The notes beneath the pieces are model-generated. The model ran no database searches and had not been told where the DNA came from. It saw only the letters and a list, made by a program, of their open reading frames with translations. A stretch of DNA of 13,015 nucleotides from JBFMGS01 sp040752635 (GTDB taxonomy: Bacteria; Bacillota; SHA-98; UBA4971): positions 1-13,015 of the forward strand of contig JBFMGS010000056.1 in NCBI GenBank assembly GCA_040752635.1, read 5' to 3'. Positions 1 to 6,347 of the stretch are shown piece after piece. How positions within the stretch are numbered: position 1 is the first letter of the stretch; every line of letters starts with the position of its first letter. A program made the position numbers and the translations under genes.

Positions 1-474
1 CAGATTGCTGCCAATGTTATCCTACAGAAGCGGCTCTGTGACGGAGCGCCCTTCTATGTGCTTGGCCCGCTGGTCACGGATGTCGCGCCAGGGTATGATC
101 ACATAACCTCGGCCATAGGAGGAGCCATCGCAGCCGCGGCGGGCGCTGATTTCCTCTGTTACGTGACGCCGGCCGAGCATCTGGGCCTGCCCGACCTCGA
201 CGATGTTAGGGACGGGGTGATTGCCTCCAAGATCGCCGCTCATGCTGCGGATATCGCAAAAAGGATCCCAGGGGCCGCAGAGTGGGATAGAAAGATGGCA
301 GTTGCTCGGAAGGCTTTAGATTGGGAGGCCCAGGCCGAACTGGCCTTGAATCCGGAACGCGTGAGATCCTATGGGAATGATAAACACCCCGACGGAACTT
401 GTACCATGTGTGGACCCTTCTGCGCGATGAAGATCACCCACGAGGCACTTGGTATCGAGATGACCCGATGTTAA
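1..474 (+). CDS. thiC: Phosphomethylpyrimidine synthase ThiC, C-terminal part (5' end outside window)
   Basis: ThiC is a radical-SAM enzyme that rearranges aminoimidazole ribotide into HMP-P, the pyrimidine half of thiamine. The reading frame is open from base 1 and ends at TAA 472-474, giving 157 residues; ThiC proteins of this short type have about 430, so the first two thirds lie upstream. Seen directly: the conserved stretch APGYDHITSAIGGA, then AGADFLCYVTPAEHLGLP, and near the C-terminus the iron-sulphur cluster cysteines CTMCGPFC (codons at 400, 409 and 421). Their spacing is CX2CX3C. The proteobacterial long form has CX2CX4C; from memory the shorter spacing is usual in clostridial and archaeal ThiC. 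thiM follows after 82 bp. Any TPP riboswitch would lie upstream, outside the window. Identity is very secure. Confidence 0.97.
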   Translation, partial: QIAANVILQKRLCDGAPFYVLGPLVTDVAPGYDHITSAIGGAIAAAAGADFLCYVTPAEHLGLPDLDDVRDGVIASKIAAHAADIAKRIPGAAEWDRKMAVARKALDWEAQAELALNPERVRSYGNDKHPDGTCTMCGPFCAMKITHEALGIEMTRC

Positions 475-556
475 GAACGTGCTTTGACGGCTTGCCGCAG
501 TCCTTGAAGGCCAATGCCAAATGTTACATGGTTTTTCGAAAGGAGAGGGTTGAGAC

Positions 557-1384
557 ATGAATCAGACTCAAGACGAAAAGAGCCAACTGGTAGAAGAACT
601 GGCCGCGGCCCTGGAGCAGCTTAGGCATACCCGGCCGCTTGTCCATAACATCACAAACATGGTAGTAATGAACGATACTGCGAACATCCTTCTTCACATT
701 GGCGCGTCACCAGTTATGGCCCACGCCAGAGAAGAGGTCGAGGAGATGGTGTCCCTGGCGGGCGCGCTGGTACTGAACATCGGGACTCTAACTCCGGATC
801 TCGTTGAAAGCATGCTTGTGGCTGGCAAGAAGGCAAACCAGCTGGGAGTGCCGGTAATCTTGGACCCGGTGGGGGCTGGAGCCACAAGACTGAGGACAGA
901 GAGTTCTTTACAAATACTAGACGCTGTACGGGTAACTATACTGAGGGGGAACTCCGCCGAGATCGGGGTCCTCGCAGGTTATAACGCCAAGGTCCGCGGT
1001 GTCGATGCTGTGGAATCCGGTGGGGAGCCCGTCAGTATTGCGAGGCGCGCGGCTCGGAAGTTCGGCCTCACCGTGGCGATCACGGGCAAGCAGGATGTGA
1101 TCTCTGACGGAGAGAGAGTCGTGCTGGTGGATAACGGTCACGAGATGATGGGTGGTCTCACGGGAACCGGCTGCATGTCCACCGCCCTGATCGGCGCCTT
1201 TACGGCAGTTGCCTTGGACCCGGTGATGGCTGCCGCCGCGGCCCTGGTCGCATTTGGAGTGGCTGGTGAAGCAGCGGCGAAAAGGTCTCTCCTTCCAGGC
1301 TCTTTTAAGGCTGCCCTCTTCGATGAGATCTATAGCATGACGCCCGATCGTATCCGAGAGGAGGCCAAGGTTTCAACAATATGA
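557..1384 (+). CDS. thiM: Hydroxyethylthiazole kinase ThiM
   Basis: ThiM phosphorylates the thiazole alcohol (4-methyl-5-hydroxyethylthiazole, THZ) with ATP, a salvage step that feeds ThiE. The protein has 275 residues, close to the family's usual 260-275. The start ATG is preceded by AGGAGAGGG at a suitable distance. Visible family signatures are HNITNMVVMNDTAN near residue 30, GASPVMAHAREEVEE, the substrate-site segment VILDPVGAGATRLR, the nucleotide-side segment ILRGNSAEI, and the anion-hole/catalytic motif GGLTGTGCM with Cys206. The stop overlaps the thiE start by 4 nt (ATGA at 1381-1384), so translation is probably coupled. ThiM suggests the cell can take up or recycle thiazole; no thiG or thiH is visible here. 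Confidence 0.97.
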   Translation: MNQTQDEKSQLVEELAAALEQLRHTRPLVHNITNMVVMNDTANILLHIGASPVMAHAREEVEEMVSLAGALVLNIGTLTPDLVESMLVAGKKANQLGVPVILDPVGAGATRLRTESSLQILDAVRVTILRGNSAEIGVLAGYNAKVRGVDAVESGGEPVSIARRAARKFGLTVAITGKQDVISDGERVVLVDNGHEMMGGLTGTGCMSTALIGAFTAVALDPVMAAAAALVAFGVAGEAAAKRSLLPGSFKAALFDEIYSMTPDRIREEAKVSTI

Positions 1385-2061
1385 TACACGCTGATAGAAT
1401 GCAGGTAGATTGGCGAGAAAGATTAGGGGATGTTCTGTCCCTCTACGTTGTGACGGATGAAAGCCTTCAGAGAGGGAGAAGTGAGGAGGAGGTCGCCCTT
1501 GCGGCCTTTGCCGGGGGAGCGGGCGCCGTCCAACTCAGGTGCAAGAAAGAGTCTACTCGAAGCTTCATCCAAAAGGCTCTTCGGGTAAAGGATGTGGCCC
1601 GCAGAAGTGGTGGATTGCTCATAATAAACGACAGGCTCGACGTAGCCATGGCTGTCGATGCCGACGGGCTGCACATCGGGCAGGATGACATACCCCTGCA
1701 GCTGGTGCGCAAACTCTGGGGTACAAAGAAGATAGTTGGTGTCTCTGTTTCAACAGCCGAGGAAGCCAGGTTGGCGGAGAAGGAAGGCGCCGATTATCTC
1801 GGGGCCGGAGCGATTATGTCCACCCCCACCAAGAGGGACGTTGAGGTCATAGGCCTGAATGGGCTGAGGAGAATATGCGATGCCGTCAAGATCCCTGTCG
1901 TTGGAATTGGGGGGATCGGGGTGTCGAACGCCGGTGCTGTCATCGGCGCGGGAGCTGCAGGTGTCGCTGTGGTTTCGGCGGTAGTATCTGCTGAGGACGT
2001 TGCTGCCAGCGCTAGGGAGATTCTTCGAGAGGTCCAACTGGCAAAGGGGCGCAGGGGATGA
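1381..2061 (+). CDS. thiE: Thiamine-phosphate synthase ThiE
   Basis: ThiE condenses HMP-PP with thiazole phosphate to give thiamine monophosphate and pyrophosphate. The protein has 226 residues, normal for the single-domain TIM-barrel enzyme. Landmarks seen: YVVTDESL (22-29), GGAGAVQLRCKKES (45-58), LIINDRLDVA with the conserved Asn-Asp (83-84), GLHIGQDD (96-103), GVSVSTAEEA, GAIMSTPTKRD (143-153) and the phosphate-binding glycine run VVGIGGI (173-179). The usual QLREK motif reads QLRCK here, with Cys replacing Glu; the lysine and arginine remain. The start overlaps the thiM stop (ATGA 1381-1384) and the stop overlaps the thiL start (ATGA 2058-2061), placing it within a translationally coupled chain. 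Confidence 0.96.
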   Translation: MIHADRMQVDWRERLGDVLSLYVVTDESLQRGRSEEEVALAAFAGGAGAVQLRCKKESTRSFIQKALRVKDVARRSGGLLIINDRLDVAMAVDADGLHIGQDDIPLQLVRKLWGTKKIVGVSVSTAEEARLAEKEGADYLGAGAIMSTPTKRDVEVIGLNGLRRICDAVKIPVVGIGGIGVSNAGAVIGAGAAGVAVVSAVVSAEDVAASAREILREVQLAKGRRG

Positions 2062-3119
2062 GGATCTCTGAGATCGGGGAGTTTGGGCTGATCAGACTCA
2101 TAAGCGAGGGGTGCGTGATCGATCCCTCTTCACTCGAGAAGGGGATTGGAGATGATGCCGCCGTCCTCAACGTCTCACCGGGCTATAAACTCCTTGTCAC
2201 CAGTGATATGCTGGTCGACGGAGTTCACTTCATATCCGGCGTCATCCCTTGGCCCTATCTGGGCTACAAGGCCATGGCTGTGAACCTCAGCGATATTGCA
2301 GCTATGGGTGGGGAGCCGAAGAACTGCGTGGTCTCCCTTGCCCTTCCTCCATTCATGACCGTCGAGAATGTGGTTGACCTCTACCGCGGAATGAAGGAGA
2401 TACTCTCAAGGTACGGAGTTAACCTTGTTGGAGGCGATACGGTGAAGTCCCAGACCCTAACAATAGATGTGACGATGTTGGGTGAGGCCCCACTAGAGGC
2501 TATCCGGTATCGCCATGGCGCCAAGCCTGGAGACGTCATAATGGTCACTGGGAATTTGGGCGGATCTGCGGCAGGCCTGCACATTCTTCAGTCAGGGCTC
2601 GGTGGCAGGGACGCGGTGGCTGAGTACAGCCCTGAGCCTGAACTCGCGTTCGGCTCGGGACCCCAATCAGACGCCCTCAGGGCTCATTTTCTGCCAGTTC
2701 CCAGGATATGCGAGTCGAGGGCGCTTGTCAGGTTGAGTTGCGTCACAGCTATGATCGATATCAGTGACGGGCTGGCCAGCGAGATAGGCCATATCTGCGA
2801 CCAGAGCGGTACCGGAGCCCATGTTTGGTCGGAGCGGGTGCCGATATCAGAATCCACTAGGGTAATCGCCCGGGACGCTGGAGTTGACCCGTTAGAATGG
2901 GCACTCTTTGGCGGTGAGGACTATGAACTTCTCTTCACCGCCCCTAGGGAGTGGGTCTCGGAGATAGAGATGAGTTTCAAGTCGTCGGGCTGTTGCAAAG
3001 TGACGGCAATCGGCGAGATTACGGAACCCTCGGCAGGTCGCTACATCAGCACGCCGGACGGTATCCGCAGAAGGCTAGTCTCCGGCGGCTACAATCACTT
3101 CAGGGAGGCGGGAGTATGA
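2058..3119 (+). CDS. thiL: Thiamine-monophosphate kinase ThiL
   Basis: ThiL phosphorylates thiamine monophosphate with ATP to give thiamine diphosphate (TPP), the active cofactor. The protein has 353 residues, slightly longer than the usual 310-340. The AIRS/PurM-like fold is evident: GIGDDAAVL with metal-binding Asp32-Asp33, TSDMLVDGVHF (49-59), YKAMAVNLSDIAAMGGEP, LVGGDT, GNLGGSAAGL, MIDISDGLASEIGHI and FGGEDYELLFT. The ATG lies within an ATGA overlap with thiE (2058-2061), and the TGA overlaps the thiD start (3116-3119). Having ThiL next to ThiM, ThiE and ThiD makes the locus able to carry HMP-P plus thiazole all the way to the cofactor. Confidence 0.97.
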   Translation: MRISEIGEFGLIRLISEGCVIDPSSLEKGIGDDAAVLNVSPGYKLLVTSDMLVDGVHFISGVIPWPYLGYKAMAVNLSDIAAMGGEPKNCVVSLALPPFMTVENVVDLYRGMKEILSRYGVNLVGGDTVKSQTLTIDVTMLGEAPLEAIRYRHGAKPGDVIMVTGNLGGSAAGLHILQSGLGGRDAVAEYSPEPELAFGSGPQSDALRAHFLPVPRICESRALVRLSCVTAMIDISDGLASEIGHICDQSGTGAHVWSERVPISESTRVIARDAGVDPLEWALFGGEDYELLFTAPREWVSEIEMSFKSSGCCKVTAIGEITEPSAGRYISTPDGIRRRLVSGGYNHFREAGV

Positions 3120-3967
3120 AAGATGGCGATATAAGAGAAGACGAGATCTCGATAAACAGTGGCTTACGAAGAGCAATGACTGTGGCAGGTTCCGATTCAG
3201 GTGGAGGCGCCGGACTCCAGGCGGATTTGAAGACTTTTATGGCTTTTGGAGTATACGGTACATCCGCTATAACAGCAGTTACGGCCCAGAATACCGTGGG
3301 CGTCACCAGCATCCATATGATACCACCGGAGATAGTTGCGGCTCAAATAGACGCGATACTAACAGACATAGGCACCGATGCAGTCAAGATCGGTATGCTT
3401 GGTACACCGGAGGTGGTCTCGGTAGTTGCCGAAAGGCTACGCCACTACGGGGTGCGAAACCTGGTGGTCGATCCCGTCATGGTTTCAAGCAGCGGACACC
3501 GTCTTCTCTCGAAGGACGGCCAGAGAGCTCTTATGCAGGAGCTACTGCCCCTCGCCCTAGTGGTCACGCCGAACCTCCAGGAGGCCGAGGTGCTGGCAGG
3601 TCGCAGTATCGAAAGCGCCGGAGACCTGCAGTATGCAGCAAGGAAGATATTGGACCTTGGCCCACGGTGGGTCCTGATGAAAGGTGGCCACAGAGCCTTC
3701 GACCCAAGTGGAAACGAGGCCGTTGACATTCTCACCGATGGGAGGGCGACCATCGAATTTCGTGCCAAGAGGATTAACACTCAAAACACACATGGCACGG
3801 GCTGCACCCTCTCGGCAGCCATCGCCGCTGGACTCAGCCGGGGGTTGGCCGTGGTTGACACAGTGAGATTGGCGAAGGAATATCTGACGGGAGCCCTGCG
3901 GACGGCTCATCCTTTGGGCCGCGGCCACGGTCCCGTGAACCATCGGTACCAGGTGGAAGCGAAGTAA
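3116..3967 (+). CDS. thiD: Hydroxymethylpyrimidine/phosphomethylpyrimidine kinase ThiD
   Basis: ThiD is a ribokinase-fold enzyme that phosphorylates HMP and then HMP-P to HMP-PP, the ThiE substrate. With the start chosen at 3116 the protein has 283 residues. That start is supported by the ATGA overlap with thiL and by GGGAGGCGGGAG-like purine-rich sequence before it; an in-frame GTG at 2951 would put 55 meaningless residues in front. Signatures: TVAGSDSGGGAGLQADLKTF near residues 22-41, GVYGTSAITAVTAQNT, VKIGMLG, VVDPVMVSSSGH, VTPNLQEAEVL, VLMKGGH and the catalytic NTHGTGCTLSAAIAAGL. About 17 residues precede the usual family N-terminus; ATG 3176 is a less likely alternative start. No thiE domain is fused to it, unlike some bifunctional ThiDE or ThiDN proteins. 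It is the last gene of the thi operon. Confidence 0.96.
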   Translation: MKDGDIREDEISINSGLRRAMTVAGSDSGGGAGLQADLKTFMAFGVYGTSAITAVTAQNTVGVTSIHMIPPEIVAAQIDAILTDIGTDAVKIGMLGTPEVVSVVAERLRHYGVRNLVVDPVMVSSSGHRLLSKDGQRALMQELLPLALVVTPNLQEAEVLAGRSIESAGDLQYAARKILDLGPRWVLMKGGHRAFDPSGNEAVDILTDGRATIEFRAKRINTQNTHGTGCTLSAAIAAGLSRGLAVVDTVRLAKEYLTGALRTAHPLGRGHGPVNHRYQVEAK

Positions 3968-4014
3968 GAACGGGGGATTGCGTATCGCTCTGGTTTGAGG
4001 AAGGGATAGGGGAG

Positions 4015-4043
4015 TTGTAAACATTGGTATTTGTACTTATTCT
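4015..4043 (+). promoter_or_regulatory. Candidate sigma-70-type promoter upstream of the transketolase genes
   Basis: TTGTAA (4015-4020) and TATTCT (4038-4043) are separated by exactly 17 nt, inside a patch clearly richer in A+T than its surroundings. Each box matches four of six consensus positions. If used, it would give an RNA leader of about 320 nt before the transketolase start. This is pattern matching only. Confidence 0.3.
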
Positions 4044-4163
4044 AACCTTTCCCGGGGTAGCAATCCTGAAAGCCCCCAGCAACGTTTTCGGAAACCCACG
4101 CGACCCCGTCACCGCTGACCAATCTCAAGCCCTGGAAATGGTTACACCGCCGTAAAGTATCGT

Positions 4164-4260
4164 AATCTCCCAGAGAAGAGCCTTCGTGCGGTCCCCTGCC
4201 CAGCGTGGCCCGGGAGATTGTGCGGACGGATGAAGGCGTGGATCCAATGGTTTTTGTTTT
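4164..4260 (+). promoter_or_regulatory. Candidate leader with two mutually exclusive stem-loops and a T-rich tract
   Basis: AATCTCCC (4164-4171) is complementary to GGGAGATT (4212-4219), an 8-bp stem. GCCTTC (4180-4185) is complementary to GAAGGC (4232-4237), with an inner GTCC (4191-4194)/GGAC (4224-4227) stem nested inside. The two outer stems interleave, so they either alternate or form a pseudoknot. The tract TTTTTGTTTT (4251-4260) follows the second stem by 13 nt, too far for a textbook intrinsic terminator. The arrangement resembles attenuation, but no ligand class is recognised. Confidence 0.3.
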
Positions 4261-4371
4261 CTAACAGGAGTCGGGCGGCAGGAATTGAGGTGTGCGTGTA
4301 GAAAACTTACTACGCATCCTCGCCCATGGTGATCCGGGCTTGACGATACGGGTGTGGCTTGGTGATAACGG

Positions 4372-5211
4372 GTGGAGCCGGACGAATTGGAAGTGCTGAA
4401 ATACAAGGCCCGAGGGATTAGAAAGGCGATTGTTGAGATGATTCATTCCGCTGGCTCAGGTCATCCGGGAGGTGCTCTATCCTGTGCGGATGTAATGGCT
4501 GCTTTGTACTTTTGCTACATGCGTCACCGACCAGACGATCCAACCTGGACGGACCGTGACAGGTTCGTGTTGTGTAAGGGCCATGCTGCTCCGGTTCTGT
4601 ACGCCACTCTAGCCTTGGCGGGTTACTTCCCATATGAGGAGCTCTTGACCCTACGCAAGTTCGGGAGCCGGCTGCAGGGTCACCCGGATATGAAGAGAAC
4701 GCCGGGCTTAGACGCCTCTACCGGATCGATTGGCCAGGGTCTTTCTATCGCATGTGGCTTGGCCCTGGGAGCCAAACTTCAGGGAAAACAATGGCGGGTT
4801 TTCGCGCTCCTGGGGGACGGCGATCTCGATGAGGGGCAGACATGGGAAGCGGCGATGTTTGCATCACACTACCGTTTATACAATCTGGTTGCCATCATTG
4901 ATCGAAACGGCCTGCAGGTTGACGGGCCTACCGAGAAGGTTATGTCGCTGGAACCAGTTTGCAGAAAATGGGCGGCATTTGGTTGGAGAGTAATGGAAAT
5001 CGATGGCAACAAGATGGAGGAAGTGGTTGAAGCCCTTGAATGGGCGGTCGGTGGGTCCTGTGGACGCCGAACGAGTAGACCGTCTTGCATCGTGGCCCGG
5101 ACGATAAAGGGCAAAGGCGTAAGCATCATGGAAGGTAACCCTGACTTCCACGGACGAGCCCCAAGTCAAGAGGAGTACGAGATTGCCATGAGGGAGTTGG
5201 GCACGGGTTAA
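4372..5211 (+). CDS. Transketolase, N-terminal (TPP-binding) subunit
   Basis: This is the pyrophosphate-domain half of a two-subunit transketolase, which moves two-carbon ketol units between sugar phosphates in the pentose phosphate pathway. It has 279 residues, normal for the split form. Seen: SGHPGG with His31, CKGHAAP with His71, GHPDM with His104, and the TPP/Mg motif GDGDLDEG (148-155) ending in Asn179-Gly180; ARTIKGKGVS lies near the C-terminus. The start is GTG 4372, since an in-frame TAA sits at 4366-4368. GGTGAT (4361-4366) matches the extended anti-Shine-Dalgarno sequence with a 5-nt spacer. The partner subunit follows after 19 bp. Specificity for classical pentose phosphates rather than other ketoses cannot be told from sequence alone. 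Confidence 0.95.
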   Translation: MEPDELEVLKYKARGIRKAIVEMIHSAGSGHPGGALSCADVMAALYFCYMRHRPDDPTWTDRDRFVLCKGHAAPVLYATLALAGYFPYEELLTLRKFGSRLQGHPDMKRTPGLDASTGSIGQGLSIACGLALGAKLQGKQWRVFALLGDGDLDEGQTWEAAMFASHYRLYNLVAIIDRNGLQVDGPTEKVMSLEPVCRKWAAFGWRVMEIDGNKMEEVVEALEWAVGGSCGRRTSRPSCIVARTIKGKGVSIMEGNPDFHGRAPSQEEYEIAMRELGTG

Positions 5212-5230
5212 GGGGGCCACGCTCGTCACC

Positions 5231-6205
5231 ATGAGAATGGTCTCAACAAGGGATATCTACGGCGATACCCTCGTCGAACTAGGCATGCTCAGAGACGACT
5301 TGGTTGTCCTCGACGCTGATGTCTCCAAGGCTACGAGGAGCGCCGTGTTCGCCAAGCGATTTCCCGGCCGGTTCTTCAATGCCGGCGTTGCCGAGCAGAA
5401 TCTGGTCGGAGTGGCTGCAGGCCTCGCGCTATCGGGATTGCTGCCGTACGCGAGCACGTTTGCAGTATTCATGGCAGGCCGGGCGTTTGAACAGATAAGA
5501 AACACAGTGGCGTATGCTCGAGTAAACGTCAAGCTGGTGGGCACGCACGGAGGGATCACTGTTGGTGCCGACGGCGCCTCTCATCAATCGGTGGAAGACT
5601 TGGCCCTGATGCGGTCTCTCCCAGGGATGGTGGTACTGGTGCCCAGCGACGCCAACCAGGCGAGGCAAGCCGTGTTTAAGGCAGCAGCCTGGTCAGGACC
5701 GGTGTACATAAGGTTGGGCAGGGCTCCTACGCCGCTGATCTACCCCTGTGATTGCAGTTTCGAGATCGGCAGGGCAAACGTTTTGCGAGAGGGCCGGGAT
5801 GTCTCGCTCATGGCCAGCGGGTGCATGCTTCACACGGCGCTTGAGGCTGCCGACGCGCTGAGTCGTGAGGGAATTGGTGCGGAAGTGATCGACGTTCCGA
5901 CTCTGAAGCCCCTTGACAGCAGCACGATCGCTATGAGTGCCAGGAAGACCCGAGCAGTTGTTACTGTTGAGGAGCACAGCGTAATTGGTGGGCTCGGGGC
6001 GGCAGTCTCTGAGTTTCTCATATCCTCGAATCCTGTGCCTTTGGTGCGAGTGGGGCTACCTGATGCGTTCGGTCAATCCGGGGAACCTGAAGAGCTAATG
6101 GATTTTTATGGGCTGAGCACCAAACATGTCGTCATGGCGGCGAAGAAGGCACTGAATCTCAGAGATAGACGTACGTCTAGCGCTTTTCACGATTGTCTTT
6201 GCTGA
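5231..6205 (+). CDS. Transketolase, C-terminal (pyrimidine-binding) subunit
   Basis: This is the second half of the split transketolase: a pyrimidine-binding domain followed by the transketolase C-terminal domain, 324 residues, typical of the stand-alone subunit (about 305-325). Seen: LDADVSKATRS (28-38), FNAGVAEQNLVG with the Glu55 that activates the TPP aminopyrimidine ring, FAVFMAGRAFEQIRN, GTHGGITVGADGASHQ with His118, and VPSDANQARQAV. The C-terminal domain includes VSLMASGCMLHTALEAAD and VVTVEEHSVIGGLG. The ATG at 5231 is preceded by AAGGGGG at a rather long spacing; ATG 5237 is an alternative adding nothing to the domain. The last 15 or so residues are less family-like. It works as a heterodimer or heterotetramer with the preceding subunit. 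Confidence 0.94.
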   Translation: MRMVSTRDIYGDTLVELGMLRDDLVVLDADVSKATRSAVFAKRFPGRFFNAGVAEQNLVGVAAGLALSGLLPYASTFAVFMAGRAFEQIRNTVAYARVNVKLVGTHGGITVGADGASHQSVEDLALMRSLPGMVVLVPSDANQARQAVFKAAAWSGPVYIRLGRAPTPLIYPCDCSFEIGRANVLREGRDVSLMASGCMLHTALEAADALSREGIGAEVIDVPTLKPLDSSTIAMSARKTRAVVTVEEHSVIGGLGAAVSEFLISSNPVPLVRVGLPDAFGQSGEPEELMDFYGLSTKHVVMAAKKALNLRDRRTSSAFHDCLC

Positions 6206-6217
6206 GCCGGTCGGAAC

Positions 6218-6235
6218 GCACCACGCAATTGGTGC
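6218..6235. promoter_or_regulatory. 6-bp inverted repeat upstream of the DUF6259 gene
   Basis: GCACCA (6218-6223) and TGGTGC (6230-6235) form a perfect inverted repeat with a 6-nt centre, 112 bp before the next start codon. It is not followed by a T run, so it is not a standard terminator. It could be an operator; the octamer GCACCACG in it (6218-6225) occurs again in the hairpin before the cupin isomerase gene. Confidence 0.25.
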
Positions 6236-6347
6236 TTCACGAGGATGATCCCGTCAGTCATTTCGACGGTTTGATGTGCCTTTGGTGAGGTTCCGATAGG
6301 GCCCAGCCTGACTTGGTATGCGGCAGATACATATGGGAGGTTGGTAG

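Larger units (their letters stand above)
3968..4371 (+). other. Gene-free interval between thiD and the transketolase genes
   Basis: These 404 bp contain no convincing gene on either strand; the minus-strand open frames are composition artefacts. The interval has an AT-rich patch (about 4013-4048) that could be a promoter, two overlapping inverted-repeat pairs (4164-4237), and a T-rich tract (4251-4260) followed by about 110 bp to the transketolase start. A short GGGG/CCCC pair (4054-4057 with 4073-4076) is also present. I recognise no known riboswitch class. A clear terminator for the thi operon is not evident directly after thiD. Confidence 0.6.

Noticed and set aside
2951..3115. Longer N-terminus for ThiD starting at GTG 2951
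   Set aside because: It lies inside the conserved 3' part of thiL in another frame, the added residues resemble no ThiD, and ATG 3116 is in an ATGA overlap with thiL.
4232..4246. T-box-like AGGCGTGGATCC sequence
   Set aside because: It needs an inserted base and a mismatch to fit the T-box core, no specifier stem is visible, and a transketolase is not a usual T-box target.
4340..4368. TTGACG as a -35 box just before the transketolase start
   Set aside because: At 17-nt spacing the -10 would be TGATAA, a poor match that would leave almost no leader before GTG 4372.
4125..4406. Minus-strand open frame in the thiD-transketolase interval
   Set aside because: Composition unlike a protein, no recognisable motif, overlaps the transketolase start.
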